Source of the DNA: Pseudomonas sp. SCB32
GTDB lineage: Bacteria > Pseudomonadota > Gammaproteobacteria > Pseudomonadales > Pseudomonadaceae
Length of the DNA stretch: 64,000 bases
Direction: 5' to 3'
Assembly (NCBI RefSeq): GCF_009189165.1
Contig: NZ_CP045118.1
Location: 5,828,001-5,892,000 of the forward strand
The position numbers and the translations under genes were made by a program. Of this stretch, positions 18,822 through 27,817 are shown one piece after another. The notes under the pieces were generated by a model. That model was not told the DNA's origin. It searched no databases and saw only the letters and a program-made list of their open reading frames with translations. Positions within the stretch are counted from its first letter, which is position 1. Each line of letters opens with the position of its first letter.

Positions 18822-20120
18822 TTACAGGCTCTTCTCGAAGACCTGCGAGTTGCGCTGGTAGTTGTACAGCGAGGCGCGCGCCGTCGGCAGCCGGTCGACG
18901 CTGCTGGGCTGGAAGCCGCGCTCGCGGAACCAGTGGGCGGTGCGCGTGGTGAGTACGTAGAGGGTCTTCAGGCCAAGATTGCGCGCGCGCTGCTCGATGC
19001 GCTCCAGCAGGTCGTCGCCGCGTCCGCCGTGACGATACTCCGGGTTCACCGCCAGGCACGCCAGCTCGCCGGCATCGGAGTCGGCAATGGGATAGAGCGC
19101 CGCGCAGGCGATGATCAGGCCTTCGCGCTCGACGATGCTGAATTGCTCGATCTCGCGCTCCAGTACCTCGCGGGAGCGGCGCACCAGGATACCCTGCTCT
19201 TCCAGCGGGCGGATCAGTTCCAGCAGGCCGCCGACGTCCTCGATGCCCGCCTCGCGCAGCTGTTCGAACTGCTCCTGGGCGACCAGGGTGCCGTTGCCGG
19301 TGCGGGTGAAGAGTTCGCTGAGCAGCGAGCCGTCTTCGGTGAAGCTGACGATGTGGCTGCGCCGCACGCCGGCCCGGCAGGCCTGGGCGGCGGCATCGAG
19401 CAGCTCGCCCTGGTAGCTCGCGCCGAGGCGCTCCAGGTGCGCCGGCACCTGCTGCGGGCGCAGTTCGCGCACCAGCTTGCCATTGCCGTCCAGCAGGCCG
19501 CGCTCGGCTCCGTAGAGGATCAGCTTGTCGGCATCCAGCTCGATGGCGGCCTGCATGGCCACGTCTTCGCAGGCGAGGTTGAAGATCTCCCCGGTGGGCG
19601 AGTAGCCCAGCGGCGAGAGCAGCACGATGCTGCGCTCGTCGAGCTGGCGGTTGATGCCCTTGCGGTCGATCCGGCGGACTTCGCCGGTGTGGTGGTAATC
19701 GATACCCTCGACCACGCCGATCGGCCGCGCGGTGACGAAGTTGCCGGCGGTCACCCGCAGGCGCGAGCCCTGCATGGGCGAGGCGGCCATGTCCATGGAC
19801 AGACGCGCCTCGATGGCGATGCGCAGGTTGCCCACCGCGTCGATCACGCACTCCAGGGTCGGCACGTCGGTCACCCGCAGCCCGTGGTGGAAGCGCGGCG
19901 CCAGCCCGCGAGAAGCCAGGCGCGCCTCGATCTGCGGGCGCGAGCCATGCACCAGGACCAGGCGCACGCCGAGGCTGTGCAGCAGGACCAGGTCGTGGAC
20001 GATATTGCCGAAATTGGGGTCTTCGACACCCTCGCCGGGGAGCATCACCACGAAGGTGCAGTCCCGGTGCGAGTTGATGTAGGGCGAGGCGTGGCGCAGC
20101 CAGTTGACGTAGTCGTGCAT
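18822..20120 (-). CDS. argA: Amino-acid N-acetyltransferase (N-acetylglutamate synthase)
   Basis: ArgA acetylates glutamate with acetyl-CoA, the first step of arginine synthesis, and is classically inhibited by arginine. The 432-residue product has an N-terminal amino-acid-kinase-like domain (LVHGSRPQIEARL, about residues 60-72) and a C-terminal GNAT acetyltransferase domain (ACLAVNPEYRHGGRGDDLLERIE). The start at 20120 gives MHDYVNWLRHASP, the N-terminus and length I recall for PAO1 ArgA. The frame is open upstream to 20264. The ATG has only a weak ribosome site, while a strong site 110 bp upstream serves a possible arginine-rich leader peptide (see findings). Confidence 0.93.
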   Translation of the reverse strand: MHDYVNWLRHASPYINSHRDCTFVVMLPGEGVEDPNFGNIVHDLVLLHSLGVRLVLVHGSRPQIEARLASRGLAPRFHHGLRVTDVPTLECVIDAVGNLRIAIEARLSMDMAASPMQGSRLRVTAGNFVTARPIGVVEGIDYHHTGEVRRIDRKGINRQLDERSIVLLSPLGYSPTGEIFNLACEDVAMQAAIELDADKLILYGAERGLLDGNGKLVRELRPQQVPAHLERLGASYQGELLDAAAQACRAGVRRSHIVSFTEDGSLLSELFTRTGNGTLVAQEQFEQLREAGIEDVGGLLELIRPLEEQGILVRRSREVLEREIEQFSIVEREGLIIACAALYPIADSDAGELACLAVNPEYRHGGRGDDLLERIEQRARNLGLKTLYVLTTRTAHWFRERGFQPSSVDRLPTARASLYNYQRNSQVFEKSL

Positions 20121-20194
20121 TGCTTGAAAAGCCTGTCGTTCGAGTGGGCGGAAATCTGTCGGATGCGGCCGGAGCTCGGCCAGGGGCGGCGCGG

Positions 20195-20230
20195 TTATCG
20201 TCGTCGCATGTACATCGACAGGTTTCTCCT
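20195..20230 (-). promoter_or_regulatory. Candidate arginine leader peptide upstream of argA
   Basis: On the minus strand AGGAG (20230-20226) precedes an ATG at 20215 by ten bases. The ORF is Met-Tyr-Met-Arg-Arg-Arg-stop, with three consecutive CGA codons and TAA at 20197-20195. It is out of frame with argA and ends 75 bp before the argA ATG. Just after it lies a GC-rich self-complementary stretch (GGCC GAGCTCC GGCC). This resembles a leader of the transcription or translation attenuation type, but regulation is an inference. Confidence 0.45.
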
Positions 20231-20275
20231 CTTGGATAGGTCGGGCCCGTGAGCCGGGCTCCATTCAGGCAAGCT

Positions 20276-21415
20276 TTACAGACAATAGTGACGGATCAGG
20301 CCGCGCAGCAATTGCACGGTCGGCTCGATTCGGTCGAGGGCAAGGTGCTCGTCAGGCTGGTGGGCGCAGGCGATGTCGCCGGGGCCCAGCACCAGGGTCT
20401 GGCAGCCGAGCTGCTGAAGATACGGTGCTTCGGTGCCGAAGGCTACCGCTTCCGCCGAATGCCCGGTCAGACTTTCGGCGATACGCACCAGCTCGCTATC
20501 GGCCGCCTCCTCGAAGGGCGGCACGGCGGGGAACAACGGGCGATAGTCGAGCCGCACCGCATGGCGCTCGGCGACCGGCCGCAGGCGCTCGCGGATGGCC
20601 TGGCGCAGCACCTCCGGCTGCATGCCGGGCAGCGGGCGCAGGTCGAACTCCAGGGCGCACTGGCCGCAGATGCGGTTGGGGTTGTCGCCGCCGTGGATGC
20701 AGCCGAGGTTGAGCGTCGGCTGAGGCACGCTGAACTGCGGATTGGCGAATTCGCGCTGCCATTCGCCACGCAGCACCAGCAGCTCGCCGATGGCCGCATG
20801 CATGGCCTCCAGCGCGCTGTGACCCAGACGCGGGTCGGAGGAGTGACCGCTCTGACCGACGATATCGATGCGCTCCATCATCACGCCCTTGTGCAGGCGG
20901 ATCGGCTTCAGGCCGGTCGGCTCGCCGATCACCGCCGCGCGCCCCAGCGGCTGTCCCGCAGCGGCCAGCGCGCGGGCGCCGGCCATGGAGCTTTCCTCGT
21001 CGCAGGTGGCGAGCAGGATCAGCGGTTGCTTCAGGGGCTGGTCCAGCAGAGGCAGCAACGCCTCGATGGCCAGCGCGAAGAAGCCCTTCATGTCGCAGGA
21101 ACCCAGGCCGAACCAGCGACCGTCGCGCTCGTCCAGGCGCAGCGGATCACTGCTCCACAGGGCCTCGTCGTAGGGCACGGTGTCGGTATGCCCGGCCAGC
21201 ACCAGGCCGCCGGGGCCACTGCCCAGCACGGCGATCAAGTTGAGCTTGCCCGGCGAGACTTCCTGCAGCTGGCAGGCGAAACCCAGGTCGTCCAGCCAGC
21301 CGGCCAGCCGCTCGATCACCGGCCGGTTCGACTGGTCCAGCGCGGGCTGGGTGCAACTCACCGACGGCAGCGCGAGCAGCTCGGCGAAGCGTTGTTTCAG
21401 GGGCGGCAACGACAT
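20276..21415 (-). CDS. argE: Acetylornithine deacetylase
   Basis: ArgE is a di-zinc M20-family peptidase that releases acetate from N-acetylornithine in arginine synthesis. The 379-residue product has the metal-site motifs LAGHTDTVPYD (about residues 75-85) and CDMKGF, and the catalytic-base region TCDEESSMAGARAL. The start at 21415 was chosen because it begins at the family N-terminus SLPPLKQRFAELLALPSVS; the open frame runs on to 21709 through the start of the divergent triphosphatase gene. Its stop lies 155 bp upstream of the argA start on the same strand, so argE and argA may be co-transcribed. Other M20 amidases are possible, but context supports ArgE. Confidence 0.9.
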   Translation of the reverse strand: MSLPPLKQRFAELLALPSVSCTQPALDQSNRPVIERLAGWLDDLGFACQLQEVSPGKLNLIAVLGSGPGGLVLAGHTDTVPYDEALWSSDPLRLDERDGRWFGLGSCDMKGFFALAIEALLPLLDQPLKQPLILLATCDEESSMAGARALAAAGQPLGRAAVIGEPTGLKPIRLHKGVMMERIDIVGQSGHSSDPRLGHSALEAMHAAIGELLVLRGEWQREFANPQFSVPQPTLNLGCIHGGDNPNRICGQCALEFDLRPLPGMQPEVLRQAIRERLRPVAERHAVRLDYRPLFPAVPPFEEAADSELVRIAESLTGHSAEAVAFGTEAPYLQQLGCQTLVLGPGDIACAHQPDEHLALDRIEPTVQLLRGLIRHYCL

Positions 21416-21590
21416 GGCGTTCTCCGAAGACTTTCTCCCCACTATGAACCAAGCCAGCCTGCGGTAAAACCTCGCGCCGCCCGGCAGGCATGCCGAACTA
21501 CCTGTAAACTGCACACCTTTGATGTCTTTTTTCGCTCCCGTCCCAAGGCTTTCGCCGGACGGGCGCAACCGCCCTGACCCGGACACCGCC

Positions 21591-22955
21591 ATGCAGAAAG
21601 AAACCGAAATCAAACTGCGCGCCAGCCGCGAGACCCTCGAAGCCCTGCGCGACCACCCCGCGCTGAAGAAGCGCAACAAGTCCGGCTGGGAACTCCGCGA
21701 GCTGTTCAACCAGTACTACGACACGCCGGCCCGCGACCTGGCCCGCGCCCGCGTCGCCCTGCGCATGCGCCGCGACGGCGAGCAATTCATCCAGACCCTG
21801 AAGACCCGCGGCCAGAGCGTCGCCGGGCTGTCCGAGCGCAACGAGTGGGACTGGTACCTGGAGAAGAACAAGCTCGACCTGAAGAAGCTCGATGACCAGT
21901 GCTGGCCGGTCGCCCTGGCCGATCTGGACAAGAAGACCCTCAAGCCGATCTTCAGCACCGACTTCACCCGCCAGCGCGCCGAGATCGCCTGGGGCCGCGG
22001 CAAGACCAAGGTAGTCATCGAGGCCGCGCTGGACCTGGGCAAGGTGATCGCCGGCAAACAGGAAGAGGAAATCTGCGAGCTGGAACTGGAACTGCGCCAG
22101 GGCGAACCCGCGGCGCTGCTGGAGCTGGCAATCGAGCTGGCCGCCGACCTGCCGCTGATGCCCTGTGACATCAGCAAGGCCGAGCGCGGTTACCGGCTGT
22201 TCGACCCGGCCAGCTACAGCATCCAGCCCGACACCCAGAAGCTGCTGGCGGAGACCCCGCTCGACGGCGCCTTCGCCGCGCTCTCCTGGGCGCTGCTGGG
22301 CAGCAGCCAGCGCCTGGCCGAGCAATACCGCTTCAACGGCCACTGGCGTCTGCTGGAAGACTGGCTGCACCAGCTGATGGACCTGCGCGCCCTGCTCGGC
22401 AGCCTCGGCCAGGCCGTACCGCGCGCCACCACTCGTGAGCTGCGCGCCGCCCTCGATGCACTGATCGCCGACTGGCTGCCGCGCATCGAACAGGGTCGCA
22501 ATGACGAAGCCGTGCGCCAGCAGATGCCGGACGCCTTCCGCGAGGAGCTGGCCAACACCCGCTGGGGCCAGTTCTCCCTGGGCGCCTCGCGCTGGCTGCT
22601 GGCCAAGTCCTGGACCGCCGAGCGCAACGAGCGCGCCAATCGCCTGGGCGGTGCGGCCGTCGGCAAGTGGCTGCAGCGCACCTTGGCCGAAGAGGCCCAG
22701 GCCATGCCCCTGCAACGCGCCCTGCAACAACCCGAGGTGCTCGCCGACCAGCTGCCGCGCCTGCAACGCATGCTGGTCTGGCTGCGCCCGGCGCGTGGCG
22801 TGCTGGAACTGCCGGAGGTCGATCGCCTGTACGGCGAGCTGGCCAAGCTGGAAGAACTGCTGGCCAGCCCGGAGGCCGAAGGTCGCCTGGAAGCCCTGGC
22901 GGCCCAGGCCCATACTGTGCTCACCCTCAAGCCGTGGAAGGCCCTTTTGAAATAA
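21591..22955 (+). CDS. CYTH-CHAD domain inorganic triphosphatase (YgiF-like)
   Basis: The 454-residue protein starts with a CYTH domain, identified by ETEIKLR (residues 4-10, the ExExK metal and phosphate motif). Paired acidic and basic strands follow, such as RRDGEQFIQTLKTRG and EICELELELRQGE. The C-terminal half is helical and rich in histidine, arginine and acidic residues, as in CHAD domains that bind polyphosphate. E. coli YgiF with this layout hydrolyses inorganic triphosphate. The start at 21591 places MQKETEIKLR at the N-terminus; the 24-codon upstream extension has no ribosome site. Confidence 0.86.
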   Translation: MQKETEIKLRASRETLEALRDHPALKKRNKSGWELRELFNQYYDTPARDLARARVALRMRRDGEQFIQTLKTRGQSVAGLSERNEWDWYLEKNKLDLKKLDDQCWPVALADLDKKTLKPIFSTDFTRQRAEIAWGRGKTKVVIEAALDLGKVIAGKQEEEICELELELRQGEPAALLELAIELAADLPLMPCDISKAERGYRLFDPASYSIQPDTQKLLAETPLDGAFAALSWALLGSSQRLAEQYRFNGHWRLLEDWLHQLMDLRALLGSLGQAVPRATTRELRAALDALIADWLPRIEQGRNDEAVRQQMPDAFREELANTRWGQFSLGASRWLLAKSWTAERNERANRLGGAAVGKWLQRTLAEEAQAMPLQRALQQPEVLADQLPRLQRMLVWLRPARGVLELPEVDRLYGELAKLEELLASPEAEGRLEALAAQAHTVLTLKPWKALLK

Positions 22956-23013
22956 GCTGGCCCGGCATCGCGGCGGGCTGACCACAAGCCCGCCCCACAC
23001 GAAGGGAGTCCGT

Positions 23014-24798
23014 ATGTCCGCCTTTGCTCCATCCGCCCAGGACCGCATGCTCGATCTGGGCGACATTCTGCGCGAACTGGTGAGCCAGGGTCGCGTGGCC
23101 CAGGATGACGCCGAGCAGTGCATGGCCATCCGCCGCAGCGCGGTGAAGAACCAGCAGCACCCGCTGGAATTCCTCGCCGCGCAGCAGATCGAGGACCGTC
23201 AACGCAGCGGGCGCAAGCTCGACCTCGACGCCCTGGTGCACTGGCTGGCGGAACATTCCGGGCAACCCTACCTGCGCATCGACCCGCTGAAGATCGACGT
23301 CGCCGCGGTCACCCCGCTGATGTCCTACGCCTTCGCCCAGCGCCACCAGATCCTCGCGGTGGCCGTAGCGCCGGACGAGGTGACCATCGCCAGCGCACAG
23401 CCCTTCGTGCAGGCCTGGGAGAGCAATCTCATCCACGTCCTCAAGCGGCCGATCAAGCGCGTGGTCGCAAGCCCCGCCGACATCCAGCGCTTCACCGTGG
23501 AGTTCTACCGGCTGGCCAAGTCCGTCAGCGGCGCCACCGCCAAGGACCAGAAGATCAGCGGCGTGGGCAACTTCGAACAGTTGCTCAACCTGGGCGCCGC
23601 GGACCAGGAGCCCGATGCCAACGACGCGCACATCGTCACCATCGTCGACTGGCTGTTCCAGTACGCCTTCCAGCAGCGCGCCAGCGATATCCACATCGAG
23701 CCGCGCCGCGACCAGGGCACGGTGCGCTTCCGCATCGACGGCGTGCTGCACAACGTCTACCAGTTCCCTCCACAGGTCGCCATGGCGGTGGTCAGCCGCC
23801 TGAAATCCCTGGGCCGGATGAACGTCGCCGAGAAGCGCAAGCCGCAGGACGGCCGGGTGAAGACCAAGACCCCGGACGGCGCCGAGGTGGAACTGCGCCT
23901 GTCGACACTGCCCACGGCCTTCGGCGAGAAGATGGTGATGCGGATCTTCGACCCCGAGGTGCTGCTCAAGACCTTCGACCAGCTCGGCTTCTCACCGGAC
24001 GACCTGCGCCGCTGGCAGAGCATGACCAGCCAGCCCAACGGCATCATCCTGGTCACCGGGCCGACCGGCTCGGGCAAGACCACCACGCTCTATACCACGC
24101 TCAAGCAGCTTGCGACTGATGAAGTGAACGTCTGCACCATCGAGGACCCGATCGAGATGATCGAGCCCTCGTTCAACCAGATGCAGGTACAGCACAACAT
24201 CGAGCTGACCTTCGCCAGCGGCGTGCGCGCCCTGCTGCGTCAGGACCCGGACATCATCATGGTCGGTGAGATCCGCGACCTGGAAACCGCCGAGATGGCG
24301 ATCCAGGCAGCGCTCACCGGTCACCTGGTGCTCTCCACTCTGCACACCAACGACTCGCCCACCGCTGTCACCCGCCTGCTGGAGCTGGGCGTGCCCTACT
24401 ACCTGATCCGCGCCACCGTGCTTGGCGTCATGGCCCAGCGCCTGGTCCGCACCCTGTGCCCGCACTGCAAGGAACCGATGGAGCTGGACGAGGCGGACTG
24501 GCAGGAACTGACCCGCCCCTGGAACGCACCGCTGCCGACCGGCGCCCATCGCGCCGTCGGCTGCCTGGAGTGCCGCGACACCGGCTACCGTGGTCGTGCC
24601 GGGGTCTACGAGATCATGCTGCTGAGCGAAACCGTGAAGGAGCAGATCAGCGCGGACACCGACCTCATCCCGCTGCGCCGCCAGGCCTTCAAGGAAGGCA
24701 TGCGCAGCCTGCGCCTGTCCGGCGCGCAGAAGGTCGCCGCCGGGCTGACCACCATCGAGGAAGTCCTGCGGGTCACTCCGCAGAGCGAGCAGAAGTAG
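23014..24798 (+). CDS. GspE/PilB-family secretion or pilus assembly ATPase
   Basis: The 594-residue protein is a hexameric traffic ATPase of the type II secretion / type IV pilus family. It has Walker A GPTGSGKTTT (about residue 349), the Asp box and Walker B around LLRQDPDIIMVGEIRD, the His box LTGHLVLSTLHTNDS, and a C-terminal zinc-binding cysteine set (CPHC...CLEC). The N-terminal MshEN-like region is divergent. No other secretion or pilus genes lie next to it, so it is an orphan; from memory PAO1 PA5210 is the same. Its stop codon lies inside the 3' end of the convergent AraC gene (26-bp overlap). Confidence 0.88.
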   Translation: MSAFAPSAQDRMLDLGDILRELVSQGRVAQDDAEQCMAIRRSAVKNQQHPLEFLAAQQIEDRQRSGRKLDLDALVHWLAEHSGQPYLRIDPLKIDVAAVTPLMSYAFAQRHQILAVAVAPDEVTIASAQPFVQAWESNLIHVLKRPIKRVVASPADIQRFTVEFYRLAKSVSGATAKDQKISGVGNFEQLLNLGAADQEPDANDAHIVTIVDWLFQYAFQQRASDIHIEPRRDQGTVRFRIDGVLHNVYQFPPQVAMAVVSRLKSLGRMNVAEKRKPQDGRVKTKTPDGAEVELRLSTLPTAFGEKMVMRIFDPEVLLKTFDQLGFSPDDLRRWQSMTSQPNGIILVTGPTGSGKTTTLYTTLKQLATDEVNVCTIEDPIEMIEPSFNQMQVQHNIELTFASGVRALLRQDPDIIMVGEIRDLETAEMAIQAALTGHLVLSTLHTNDSPTAVTRLLELGVPYYLIRATVLGVMAQRLVRTLCPHCKEPMELDEADWQELTRPWNAPLPTGAHRAVGCLECRDTGYRGRAGVYEIMLLSETVKEQISADTDLIPLRRQAFKEGMRSLRLSGAQKVAAGLTTIEEVLRVTPQSEQK

Positions 24799-25789
24799 CA
24801 CCGCCGCGAGCTGGCGAGGCCGACGGCCTCAGGCCGGTCCAACCCTTGAAGGCACGGCGGAATGCACGATCATCGGAAAAGCCCAGGCGCTGCGCCACCG
24901 AAGCGATCGACGCGCCGCCGTCCTGCATGAGCCGCTCCGCGGATTCCTGCAGGGACGAGGCACGCAACTGCATATAACGGGTGCCATGCGCGCGCAACTG
25001 GCGGCGCAACGTGGCCTCGCTCATGTGCAGGATATCGGCGATGGTCACCGCCGACGGCAAGCGCCTGCCCTGGCGCAACGCATGGTCCAGCAACAGCTTC
25101 ACCTGCGCCGGCAGCCCGTGCTCGTCCAGCGTCTCGATGATGAAGTTGTAGGGAAAACAGTCGAGGATCGCCGCCAGCTCCGCAGGCGTCCGCACCACCG
25201 GCCGGGCGAGCATGGCCTCATCGAGCAGCAGCGCGTTGCGCGGCTGATCGAACTGCACCGGTGCACCGAACAGTTCGAGCAGCCGGTTCGAGCGTTGCGG
25301 ACGACCATAGACCAGCTCCACACCACGCAGGGCGAGGCGCTGGCCGCTCAGCCAGGCCAGCAGCGAAAGGTAATAGTGGAGGCCGATCAGGTCGCTGAGC
25401 AGCGCGGCATCGTCGCGGGTCGCATAGCGCGACGCCATGCTGAACCGCACCCGTTCACCCTCCCGCTCCAGCCGGCTGGAGCGGGAGGCCCCGACGAACA
25501 TGATGCTGAAGCGATGACTGCGTTCGAGCACCGCACCGATATCCGGGCAGTTGATGACCGCGTGGCAGAGCATTTCGCCGGCCAGGTTGGCAAAGATAGG
25601 GGCGCTGTCGCGCGCGCAGCACAGGCGTTCGAGCGCATCCATCCGGTCGCTGAACATGCGCGCAAAGGCAGCAGGGTCCTGCCAGGAGTGCCCCTCCAAC
25701 TCACCCGCAGTCACTTCCGGGGAATCGAAGCAGGCCAGGGCGTTGGCCAGTTGCGCCAGCAGCCCTTCAGTGAGATCGGAGCCGTCCAT
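24773..25789 (-). CDS. AraC-family transcriptional regulator at the accessory SDR locus
   Basis: The 338-residue protein has the layout of the OruR/ArgR-like AraC subgroup: a long N-terminal ligand-binding region (Arabinose_bd-like) and a C-terminal double helix-turn-helix (SIASVAQRLGFSDDRAFRRAFKGWTG, in the last 50 residues). It is divergent from the first of two dehydrogenase genes, with a 152-bp gap, which suggests that it controls them. Its tail (SPARGGATSARSAE) overlaps the traffic ATPase gene by 26 bp. The gene sits at the junction between two conserved chromosome blocks and is probably an acquired regulator. The effector is unknown. Confidence 0.85.
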   Translation of the reverse strand: MDGSDLTEGLLAQLANALACFDSPEVTAGELEGHSWQDPAAFARMFSDRMDALERLCCARDSAPIFANLAGEMLCHAVINCPDIGAVLERSHRFSIMFVGASRSSRLEREGERVRFSMASRYATRDDAALLSDLIGLHYYLSLLAWLSGQRLALRGVELVYGRPQRSNRLLELFGAPVQFDQPRNALLLDEAMLARPVVRTPAELAAILDCFPYNFIIETLDEHGLPAQVKLLLDHALRQGRRLPSAVTIADILHMSEATLRRQLRAHGTRYMQLRASSLQESAERLMQDGGASIASVAQRLGFSDDRAFRRAFKGWTGLRPSASPARGGATSARSAE

Positions 25790-25941
25790 CGGTACCGCCG
25801 CAGCGAAGTCGGAGTCGCGTCGTCAGCACGCGAGTGATCGAAACTGTCCTACGATATTGCGCGCTTGTGTCCTTTGCAATGCAGGAGGCGCGCTCGATAG
25901 TGCCCGCTACTGACACCTTCATGCACAGCGAGGATGGACGG

Positions 25942-26808
25942 ATGGCGGCGAAGCGATTGGCGGGCAGGACGGCACTGGTGACGGGATCGAGCCGGGGAAT
26001 CGGGCGCGCTATCGCCCAGCGGCTGGCAGCGGAAGGCGCCACCGTGGTGGTGACCGCGCGCAGCGTGGACGCCTCCGCCGGCAACCCCGGCACGCTGCGG
26101 GAAACTGTCGAACTGATCGAAGCGAAGGGCGGCCGGGCCATTCCGATCGCCTGCGACCTGGAACGGCAGGAGGAATGCGAACGACTGATCGAGACGGTGA
26201 CGAAGGCCGTCGGGCCGATCGACATCCTCGTGAACAATGCAGGTCTCGCCGAATACGTGCCGCTGGAAAGCATGCCGCTCGACTTGTTCGACCGCACGCT
26301 GACTCACTACCTGCGCGCGCCCTTCATCCTGACCCAGGCAGTCATCCCGCAGATGAGAGCCCGTGGTGCCGGCTGGATCGTCAATATCGGCTCGGTCACC
26401 GCGCAGCCACCGATCAAGCCCTACAGCGTGTTCGACACCGACGTCGGGTCGACCGTCTACGCCACCGCCAAGGCGGCGATGAACAGATTCACCCAGGGGG
26501 CGGCAGCCGAACTGCTGGCGTCGAACATCGCCGTCAACATGGTCGCGCCGTCCACCGCCATCCTCACCCCCGGCGCGGCCCGCTACATCCCGGATGACTA
26601 TCCCGGCGAAAACGTCGCCTATCTGGCGCATACCGTCGTCGAGATGTGCCACCTGCCGGCCGCCGAGCGCTCGGGCCTGCTCGCCCATTCGATGCACTTC
26701 CCGGCGGCGCACAAGCTGGCGGTGCTGGACCTGGACGGCGCCACGCCGCTGCCACCGGCACAGATCCCGGCCTGGTCGCACCCGGCGGTGAATCCGTTCG
26801 GCGAATAG
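25942..26808 (+). CDS. Short-chain dehydrogenase/reductase, first of pair
   Basis: The 288-residue protein has the SDR cofactor motif LVTGSSRGIGRAIA (TGxxxGxG, about residues 9-22), the structural LVNNAG motif, and a catalytic Tyr-Lys pair in YATAK with the serine earlier in NIGSVTAQ. The gap between the serine and the tyrosine is longer than usual. The start at 25942 has GAGGA seven to ten bases upstream; upstream starts at 25921 or 25834 lack a ribosome site. It is divergent from the AraC regulator and 108 bp ahead of a second SDR, so the three look like a small regulated catabolic unit. The substrate is unknown. Confidence 0.85.
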   Translation: MAAKRLAGRTALVTGSSRGIGRAIAQRLAAEGATVVVTARSVDASAGNPGTLRETVELIEAKGGRAIPIACDLERQEECERLIETVTKAVGPIDILVNNAGLAEYVPLESMPLDLFDRTLTHYLRAPFILTQAVIPQMRARGAGWIVNIGSVTAQPPIKPYSVFDTDVGSTVYATAKAAMNRFTQGAAAELLASNIAVNMVAPSTAILTPGAARYIPDDYPGENVAYLAHTVVEMCHLPAAERSGLLAHSMHFPAAHKLAVLDLDGATPLPPAQIPAWSHPAVNPFGE

Positions 26809-26916
26809 GCCATCCGCCAAGGGCAAATGCGTGCCGGCACCCGAGCGTTGTGCCATAACGGGGCGGACTATCCGCCACTTGAACCCGCAATTGAGACACG
26901 AGAAGAAGAGGACTGC

Positions 26917-27759
26917 ATGAGCGAAAACATCATGGCCGGCGGCGTGGCCGTCATCACTGGCGCGGGCAGTGGCATCGGTGAAGCGATCGCGCGGATCGCC
27001 GCGTCACGCGGCATGAAGGTGGTCGTGGCCGATATAGCCGGTGATCGCGCCGAAGCGGTTGCCGCCGACATCCGCGCCGAGGGCGGCGAAGCGCTGGCGG
27101 TGGCGACCGACGTGTCCGACGCCGCGCAGCTCGATCGCTTGGCGCAGCGCAGCTACGAGGCCTTCGGCGAGGTGACCCTGCTGGTCAACAACGCCGGTAT
27201 CGAGATGCTCGGCTACGCCTGGGAAATCCCCGCCGCCACCTGGGAAAAGACGCTGGCGATCAACGTCCTCGGCGTCATCCAGTCGGTGCGCGCCTTCGCC
27301 CCGCGCATGATCGCGGCCGGCAAGCGCGCCTGGATCGCCAATGTCGGCTCGGTCGGCTCGCTGGGCATGATGCCGATCCAGACCTCCTACATGGTCAGCA
27401 AGCACGCCGTGCTGTCGTTCAGCGAATGCCTCGCCCTGGAGATGGAACTGATCGGCGCGCCGATCAGCGTGTCCTGCGTGCTGCCCGGCCCCGTCGCGAG
27501 CCGGATCTTCACCGATGCGGTGATGGGCGAGGAAGGCGAGCTGTCCGGCAAGCACCGCTCGATCATGGCCGACATGCTGAGCACCCACGGCCTGTCGCCC
27601 ATGCAGGCGGGCGAGATCATTCTCGACGGCATCGCCGCCGGAGACTTCTGGGTGCCCACCCATCCAGACCTGGCCGATGCCATGGCCCGGTCGCGCGCCG
27701 ACTACCTGGTGAACGAGCGCCGTCCCCGGCTGCGTGACGAAGTGCGCGGACTGCTGTAA
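26917..27759 (+). CDS. Short-chain dehydrogenase/reductase, second of pair
   Basis: The 280-residue protein shows the complete classical SDR set: VITGAGSGIGEAIA (about residues 11-24), LLVNNAGIEMLG, the catalytic serine in NVGSVGS, and YMVSK with the active-site Tyr and Lys. After the active site comes VSCVLPGPVASRIF, the typical substrate-loop region. The ATG at 26917 follows AGAAGAGGA. It ends at a strong terminator shared with lgt. It is only distantly similar to the first SDR, which suggests two successive steps on one substrate, such as oxidation of an alcohol and reduction of a product, but this is a guess. Confidence 0.87.
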   Translation: MSENIMAGGVAVITGAGSGIGEAIARIAASRGMKVVVADIAGDRAEAVAADIRAEGGEALAVATDVSDAAQLDRLAQRSYEAFGEVTLLVNNAGIEMLGYAWEIPAATWEKTLAINVLGVIQSVRAFAPRMIAAGKRAWIANVGSVGSLGMMPIQTSYMVSKHAVLSFSECLALEMELIGAPISVSCVLPGPVASRIFTDAVMGEEGELSGKHRSIMADMLSTHGLSPMQAGEIILDGIAAGDFWVPTHPDLADAMARSRADYLVNERRPRLRDEVRGLL

Positions 27760-27776
27760 CGGCACCCACGAAAAGC

Positions 27777-27802
27777 AAAAAGCCGCCCGAGGGCGGCTTT
27801 TT
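27777..27802. terminator. Bidirectional terminator between the SDR gene and lgt
   Basis: An 11-bp stem (AAAAAGCCGCC / GGCGGCTTTTT) closes a CGAG loop, with flanking A and T runs, between two convergent genes. Confidence 0.9.
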
Positions 27803-27817
27803 TCATTCAAGCGAAAC

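Noticed and set aside
25845..25873. Pair of TGTCCT motifs in the AraC/SDR gap considered as an operator
   Set aside because: Only six bases match and the 23-bp spacing is not distinctive, so the evidence is too weak to call.
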